Below, in pieces: positions 55,052-59,287 of a stretch of 59,287 nt of DNA. A program made the translations under genes and the position numbers. Origin of the DNA: Pseudomonas sp. (lineage in GTDB: Bacteria; Pseudomonadota; Gammaproteobacteria; Pseudomonadales; Pseudomonadaceae); the NCBI GenBank assembly GCA_022448005.1, contig JAKUTK010000023.1, positions 9,689 to 68,975 of the forward strand, given 5' to 3'. Numbering within the stretch: the first letter of the stretch is position 1; every line of letters starts with the position of its first letter. Under the pieces are notes generated by a model. The model made no database searches and was not told the origin of the DNA. It worked only from the letters and a program-made list of their open reading frames with translations.

Positions 55052-57148
55052 ATGAAACGATCATTAACCGCAGGCTTGCTAGCTTTGCTGGTAGGTCTTC
55101 AGGCAAGCGCCACTCTGGCCAAGCCTGCCGACCCGCACACCTGGGATTATCTGCAGCCTGACCGTGATCAGGTGATTGCCAGCCTGAACGTGGTCGAGCT
55201 GCTCAAGCGCCATCACTACAACAAGCCCCCGCTCAACGACGCCCGCTCAGCGAAGATCTTCGACAGCTACATCGAGATGCTCGACCCTTCGCGCAGCTAT
55301 TTCACAGCAGGCGACGTCGCCGAATTCGAAGCCTGGCGCAACCAGTTCGACGACTTCCTAAAGAACGGAAACCTCGAGCCCGGGTTCATCATTTACAAGG
55401 TGCATCTGGAGCGGCTGCAGAGCCGGCTGCAGTACGCCCTGAGCCTGCTGGAGCAAGGCGTCGATAGCTTTGACTTCACCCTGGACGAGGAGCTGCTGGT
55501 CGATCGCGAGAATGCAGCGCGCCCGGAGAACGAACAGGAATTGGATGACCTCTGGCGCAAACGCGTAAAAGACGAGGTGCTGCGACTGAAGATCGCCGGC
55601 AAGGAGCCCAAGGCTATCGAGGAATTGCTCACCAAGCGCTACAAGAACCAGCTGGCGCGCCTTGAGCAAACCCGTGGCGAAGACGTATTTCAGACTTACA
55701 TCAATGCGTTTGCGCAGTCCTACGATCCGCACACGCAATACCTCTCTCCCGACAATGCGGAGAACTTCGATATCAACATGAGCCTTTCCCTGGAAGGGAT
55801 TGGCGCCGTACTGCAGAGCGACAACGAGCACGTCAAAGTGGTGCGTCTGGTCCCTGCTGGTCCTGCGGAGAAGAGCAAGCAGATCGCGCCGGCCGACAAG
55901 ATTGTCGGGGTCGGTCAAAGTAATGAGGAGATCGTCGATGTGATCGGCTGGCGGCTAGACGAAGTCGTCAAACTGATCCGCGGCCCGAAAGGATCGGTCG
56001 TCCGGCTCGAGGTCATCCCGGCGAGCAATGCGCCAAACGACCAGAGCAGCAAGGTCGTTGCCATCACCCGTGAAGCGGTGAAGCTTGAAGAGCAGGCAGC
56101 GAAGAAATCCGTGCTCAAGCTCAATCAGGACGGCCGCGACTACAAGCTCGGGGTCATCGAAATCCCTGCGTTCTACCTTGACTTCAAGGCCCTGCGTGCT
56201 GGCGACAAGGAATACAAGAGCACAACCCGCGACGTGAAAAAGCTGCTGACGGAGCTGGAAGAGGAAAACGTCGATGGCGTGGTCATCGACTTGCGTAACA
56301 ATGGCGGTGGCTCCCTGCAGGAAGCCACGGAACTGACCGGCCTGTTCATCGATCAAGGCCCTACGGTCTTGGTCCGCAACAGCGATGGCCGTGTCGACGT
56401 TCTGGCCGACGAGCAGCAAGGCGTTTTTTATAAGGGCCCGCTGGCTGTGCTGGTCAATCGACTGTCCGCATCGGCCTCGGAGATCTTCGCCGGCGCCATG
56501 CAGGACTACCACCGGGCGCTTATCGTCGGCGGTCAGACCTTCGGCAAAGGCACCGTACAAACGGTCCAGCCACTCAATCATGGCGAACTCAAGCTGACAC
56601 TGGCCAAGTTCTATCGGGTCTCGGGACAAAGCACGCAGCATCAGGGCGTGATTCCGGACATCTCCTACCCAGCCGAAGTCGATACCAAGGAAATTGGCGA
56701 AAGCGCATTGCCGGAAGCGATGCCATGGGACAGCATCCGCGCGGCGGTCAGTCCGGACATGAATCCGTTCAAGCCGTTCCTCGCCGAACTCAAAGCTCGT
56801 CACGAGGGGCGGACCGATGAAGATCCCGACTTTGTGTTCACGCGTGACCGTCTCGCGCTGACTCAGGAGCTGACTCACGAGACGACCATCAGTCTCAACG
56901 AGGAAAAGCGCCGGGCGCAGCAGGAGCGCATCGAGAAGCGCCAGCTGGCTCTGGAAAACACTTTACGCGAGGCCAAAGGCGAGGAGCCACTGGCCAAGCT
57001 CGAAAAAGAAGATGAGACGACACCGCACGTTGAGGACAAAAAAATCAAACCCGAGGACGATGCCTATCTCTCGGAAAGCGGCAGAATTCTGCTGGACTAC
57101 CTGGGACTGCATAAGGCGATGGCCAAAAACCAGCCTGTCGAGCGCTGA
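55052..57148 (+). CDS. prc: Carboxy-terminal processing periplasmic protease Prc
   Basis: Tail-specific periplasmic protease, 698 residues from the ATG at 55052. Signal peptide MKRSLTAGLLALLVGLQASA; a PDZ domain about 255-340 (VRLVPAGPAEKSKQIAPADK); protease domain with catalytic Ser474 (LSASASEIFAGA), Asp485 and Lys499 (TFGKGTVQT), matching the Ser/Lys dyad spacing of the E. coli enzyme; then a C-terminal charged DUF3340 domain. The homologue in P. aeruginosa (AlgO) influences alginate signalling through MucA. A strong rho-independent terminator follows (57185-57225). Confidence 0.96.
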   Translation: MKRSLTAGLLALLVGLQASATLAKPADPHTWDYLQPDRDQVIASLNVVELLKRHHYNKPPLNDARSAKIFDSYIEMLDPSRSYFTAGDVAEFEAWRNQFDDFLKNGNLEPGFIIYKVHLERLQSRLQYALSLLEQGVDSFDFTLDEELLVDRENAARPENEQELDDLWRKRVKDEVLRLKIAGKEPKAIEELLTKRYKNQLARLEQTRGEDVFQTYINAFAQSYDPHTQYLSPDNAENFDINMSLSLEGIGAVLQSDNEHVKVVRLVPAGPAEKSKQIAPADKIVGVGQSNEEIVDVIGWRLDEVVKLIRGPKGSVVRLEVIPASNAPNDQSSKVVAITREAVKLEEQAAKKSVLKLNQDGRDYKLGVIEIPAFYLDFKALRAGDKEYKSTTRDVKKLLTELEEENVDGVVIDLRNNGGGSLQEATELTGLFIDQGPTVLVRNSDGRVDVLADEQQGVFYKGPLAVLVNRLSASASEIFAGAMQDYHRALIVGGQTFGKGTVQTVQPLNHGELKLTLAKFYRVSGQSTQHQGVIPDISYPAEVDTKEIGESALPEAMPWDSIRAAVSPDMNPFKPFLAELKARHEGRTDEDPDFVFTRDRLALTQELTHETTISLNEEKRRAQQERIEKRQLALENTLREAKGEEPLAKLEKEDETTPHVEDKKIKPEDDAYLSESGRILLDYLGLHKAMAKNQPVER

Positions 57149-57153
57149 GCTCA

Positions 57154-57173
57154 GATGTCATCAAAATGACATC
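57154..57173. promoter_or_regulatory. Inverted repeat upstream of the EAL gene
   Basis: Arms GATGTCAT and ATGACATC separated by CAAA, directly after the prc stop and before the terminator hairpin. Candidate operator for the EAL gene, or a first hairpin of the terminator region. Confidence 0.4.
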
Positions 57174-57184
57174 ATAGTGTCGTG

Positions 57185-57225
57185 AAATACGAAGGGCCGC
57201 CATTGTGCGGCCCTTCGTATTTTAA
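57185..57225 (+). terminator. Strong rho-independent terminator after prc
   Basis: Perfect 16-bp stem: arms 57185-57200 and 57207-57222, six-base loop (CATTGT), with an AAATAC/GTATTT flank that supplies the U-run. One of the strongest hairpins in the window. Confidence 0.85.
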
Positions 57226-57243
57226 GGCCGCCACGAGACCCTC

Positions 57244-58116
57244 ATGACCGTCACCGAGCAGTTGAGCACGCTGGATTCCATCCTAGCTCACAGCAGCATT
57301 ACCAGCCTGTTCCAGCCGATCGTATCGCTTGCCGAACGAGTCATCCTCGGCTACGAAGCCCTTACCCGCGGCCCATCGAATACCTCGCTTCACTCCCCTA
57401 TCAATCTGCTCGCCGCGGCTCGACATGCCGGACGGCTCAATGAGCTGGAGATGACTTGTCGCGAGAGCGCCTGTCGCCGCTACAGCCAGCAGCAGCTACA
57501 GGGCAAACTGTTCCTCAACGTGTCGCCGGAAACATTATTGGATGCCACGCACAAGCCGGGCCGCACCCTGGAGCTGCTGCACAAATACGGCATCTCAGCC
57601 GACAGTGTGGTGATAGAACTTACGGAGCAAACGCCCACCGACGATTTCGAACTGCTTCGTGCCGCGTTGCATCATTATCGCGACATGGGCTTTTCCATTG
57701 CGCTGGACGACCTCGGTGCAGGCTACTCCAGCCTGCGAATGTGGTCGGAGCTGCGCCCCGACTACGTCAAGATCGACCGGTACTTTATAGACGGTATTCA
57801 CCGGGACGTTGTTAAGCGCGAGTTCGTCGGGTCGATCATGAAGATCGCCAGAGCATCACGAGCTCAGGTCATTGCTGAAGGCATCGAGCTGGGCGAAGAA
57901 CTGCACGTCCTGTCAGACATGGGCGTCGATCTGGTTCAAGGCTACTTGCTGGGCCGTCCGGAAGAGGAGCCGAAAGCCAATGCCAGTCTGTGTCTGCCGG
58001 ATATGGGAAATCGTGACGAGCTATTAAACGACCACCACACTGTTTGGCCGCTTGGAGGCTCAAGCAGACGGCGCTCTTCTGTATGCTGGGCCTGCTCCGC
58101 CTGCAAACAAGCTTGA
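57244..58116 (+). CDS. EAL-domain c-di-GMP phosphodiesterase, apparently truncated
   Basis: 290 residues. The EAL domain (about 18-245) has all catalytic motifs: YEALTRG, FLNVSPE, ELTEQ, LDDLGAGYSS, VKIDRYF, AEGIEL and QGYLLGRP. It should therefore hydrolyse c-di-GMP. In P. aeruginosa the gene at this position, as I recall (PA3258), continues into CBS and GGDEF domains; here the frame after RPEEEPKANAS runs into a short unrelated Cys/Ser-rich tail (GGSSRRRSSVCWACSACKQA). This looks like a deletion that removed the C-terminal half. The comparison is from memory. Confidence 0.82.
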   Translation: MTVTEQLSTLDSILAHSSITSLFQPIVSLAERVILGYEALTRGPSNTSLHSPINLLAAARHAGRLNELEMTCRESACRRYSQQQLQGKLFLNVSPETLLDATHKPGRTLELLHKYGISADSVVIELTEQTPTDDFELLRAALHHYRDMGFSIALDDLGAGYSSLRMWSELRPDYVKIDRYFIDGIHRDVVKREFVGSIMKIARASRAQVIAEGIELGEELHVLSDMGVDLVQGYLLGRPEEEPKANASLCLPDMGNRDELLNDHHTVWPLGGSSRRRSSVCWACSACKQA

Positions 58117-58300
58117 CGCTGCCATAAGAAACTAGCGCACAGGCCAGTCGCTCTTATCCGCGCCAGTCCACCGACCGGCGCTGGTCTTGCTTGTGAGCTT
58201 CACAAATACGTCAAGACGCGCGCCCCGCAAGCCGCTGACGCAAGCGATAACCGACTCAAAAACATAACTATTGCCCTCCTCGTCCTAACAGCGGGGGTGG

Positions 58301-58621
58301 TCAATCCTGATCTCGGTCCCCCAATGTTCGGCGCGGGCGATGCTCCATATCCGGATCAGTGTCCCCATGATTGGATTGCTCGTAAATCTGCTCCATCTGC
58401 TGATCACGGGCCTCGCGATCGTCGCGCCTCTCCCTAGACTGTTCCGGTAGTCGTTCAATACCCGCACCGGTGCCCATAGAGCCATTTCCGAGGGTACGGT
58501 CGACCGAGCCCGTGTTCTGGGCGAGCAGCGTATAACCAGACATCGAATCTCCCGCTGACGCCTGGGCCGTAGCCGCTGCCGCAAGCGCGGCCCCCAGCAC
58601 GATAAGCAAATAGCTCCGCAT
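58301..58621 (-). CDS. Small exported protein of unknown function
   Basis: 106 residues from the ATG at 58621, with GGAG at 6-nt spacing. A signal peptide (MRSYLLIVLGAALAAAATAQ, cleavage after ASA) is followed by a low-complexity, highly charged mature part rich in Asp, Arg and Gln (RERRDDREARDQQMEQIYEQ). I do not recognise the family. The frame extends upstream to 58678 but without a ribosome site. Confidence 0.7.
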   Translation of the reverse strand: MRSYLLIVLGAALAAAATAQASAGDSMSGYTLLAQNTGSVDRTLGNGSMGTGAGIERLPEQSRERRDDREARDQQMEQIYEQSNHGDTDPDMEHRPRRTLGDRDQD

Positions 58622-58778
58622 ACGTTTCTCCTTTTGTTTCGAGCCGATACTCGAAATTAGGCAACGGGCTGCGTCCATCGATCCGCGCTATCGACAGAAG
58701 GCAAGCGGAACCGTTGTTTCTTTTCGGCGGTCCCATATCCAGAGAGCACTTGATGTCTGGTTAGAAAGGAATCCAACG

Positions 58779-58964
58779 ATGATCACAGCGCCACTGGTAA
58801 TTTTCCTGATAGTAGTTGGCTGGAGTGCAGCCGCCCTGGCGATGCTTTGGGGCATGCTGCGGGTCGCTCGTCATCATCACAAGCCATCCGCGGATAACCG
58901 ACTGGATCGGCAGCAGCGTCGGGCAAGCGAGTCACACAGCGCTCATGTTTCGCTTAGCGCGTGA
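58779..58964 (+). CDS. Small single-helix membrane protein
   Basis: 61 residues: one N-terminal transmembrane helix (residues ~5-27: PLVIFLIVVGWSAAALAMLW) and a basic, His-rich cytoplasmic tail. AAGGA lies 8 nt before the ATG. No family recognised; divergent from the exported protein on the other strand. Confidence 0.6.
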   Translation: MITAPLVIFLIVVGWSAAALAMLWGMLRVARHHHKPSADNRLDRQQRRASESHSAHVSLSA

Positions 58965-58993
58965 CGAAATATCGGTCGGTTTGCAATAAAACC

Positions 58994-59021
58994 GTGACAG
59001 ATCAGCCGAAAGATGTAGAAT
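58994..59021 (+). promoter_or_regulatory. Promoter of the initiator tRNA gene
   Basis: GTGACA (-35) at 58994-58999 and TAGAAT (-10) at 59016-59021 with a 16-bp spacer, followed by the GC-rich discriminator GCCGCCCAC, the kind that makes stable-RNA promoters subject to stringent control. Confidence 0.7.
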
Positions 59022-59033
59022 GCCGCCCACAGA

Positions 59034-59110
<77 letters not shown>

Positions 59111-59117
59111 AATACGG

Positions 59118-59145
59118 AAAGGCCACTCAATTGAGTGGCCTTTTT
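59118..59145 (+). terminator. Rho-independent terminator of the tRNA gene
   Basis: Palindromic arms AAAGGCCACTCAA and TTGAGTGGCCTTT, followed by a T-run, 8 bp after the tRNA 3' end. Confidence 0.88.
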
Positions 59146-59251
59146 CGTTTGGGTCCGCGCACAGACCTGGACTTACGCGCTTCACTCAGTGCGCCAAAGC
59201 CTGACTGCCAGCCTAAATACTTGAAAATAAAACGCTTATCGAGCAGCAAGG

Positions 59252-59287
59252 TTGACATGGGATCGTTAGCCTGTAGAATGCCGCCCA
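59252..59287 (+). promoter_or_regulatory. Second stable-RNA promoter at the window edge
   Basis: TTGACA (59252-59257), 16-bp spacer, TAGAAT (59274-59279), then GCCGCCCA. The last 16 bases of the window (59272-59287) are identical to 59014-59029 upstream of the tRNA-fMet gene, so a second stable RNA gene, probably another initiator tRNA, begins just outside. Confidence 0.75.

Noticed and set aside
55955..56878. 307-codon minus-strand frame opposite prc
   Set aside because: Antisense shadow of a high-GC gene whose protein is intact on the plus strand.

Overview
The window reads as a chromosomal segment of a pseudomonad, most likely the Pseudomonas stutzeri (Stutzerimonas) group. The evidence is high GC content, codon use rich in C/G third positions, and gene order that matches my memory of several Pseudomonas blocks: dusA-tal-rssC-rssB-pilZ-mlaA, trhO-bolA-fumC, the NAGGN osmoprotectant cluster, and actP-yjcH followed by htrB/lpxL-minCDE-rluA-apeB-prc. 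No species assignment was checked against a database. Almost all of the window is ordinary core genome. The accessory signals are at the left edge and in a few decayed intergenic stretches.

Layout. 1-1021: a tyrosine integrase on the minus strand, cut by the window edge, divergent from dusA. This is the arrangement of islands and prophages that integrate into the 5' end of dusA, so the island cargo lies to the left of the window. 1147-7550: dusA, tal, the RssB/RssC signalling pair, a PilZ protein, a first MlaA-type protein, a DUF4404 protein and queF. 7689-16593: a two-gene ABC exporter, fadE, a PA2817-like protein, a decayed LysR fragment, an MFS transporter, arfB and a DUF457-type membrane protein. 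16726-30247: an HBM-type chemoreceptor, a DsbA-like protein with an overlapping ABC exporter, trhO, a MITE-like element, bolA, a DUF2059 protein, fumC, a thiolase, a two-domain PPK2-type polyphosphate:AMP phosphotransferase, mnmC and a DUF1127 protein.

30343-40047: a LysR regulator, a MarR regulator, then the N-acetylglutaminylglutamine amide (NAGGN) osmolyte operon (amidotransferase, GNAT/ATP-grasp synthetase, M42 peptidase), followed by a hybrid sensor kinase and a YheU protein. 40051-47768: a conserved unknown protein, a CynX/NimT-like MFS transporter, an SDR, the acetate permease pair yjcH-actP, a DUF2061 protein, and a secreted alpha/beta hydrolase translationally overlapped with a second MlaA-type protein. 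47860-58116: pirin, lpxL, minCDE, rluA, a methyltransferase, apeB, a graveyard containing a quinone-oxidoreductase remnant, prc, and an EAL protein that appears to have lost its C-terminal half. The right end holds two small proteins and an initiator tRNA with its promoter and terminator. A copy of that promoter at the last bases predicts a second tRNA just outside.

Functionally the window combines envelope maintenance (two MlaA proteins, LpxL, Prc), cell division placement (MinCDE), osmoadaptation (NAGGN), fatty-acid and acetate use (FadE, thiolase, ActP), and tRNA/ribosome upkeep (DusA, TrhO, MnmC, QueF, RluA, ArfB). I found no CRISPR array, no intact insertion sequence and no recognisable defence or secretion system inside the window.
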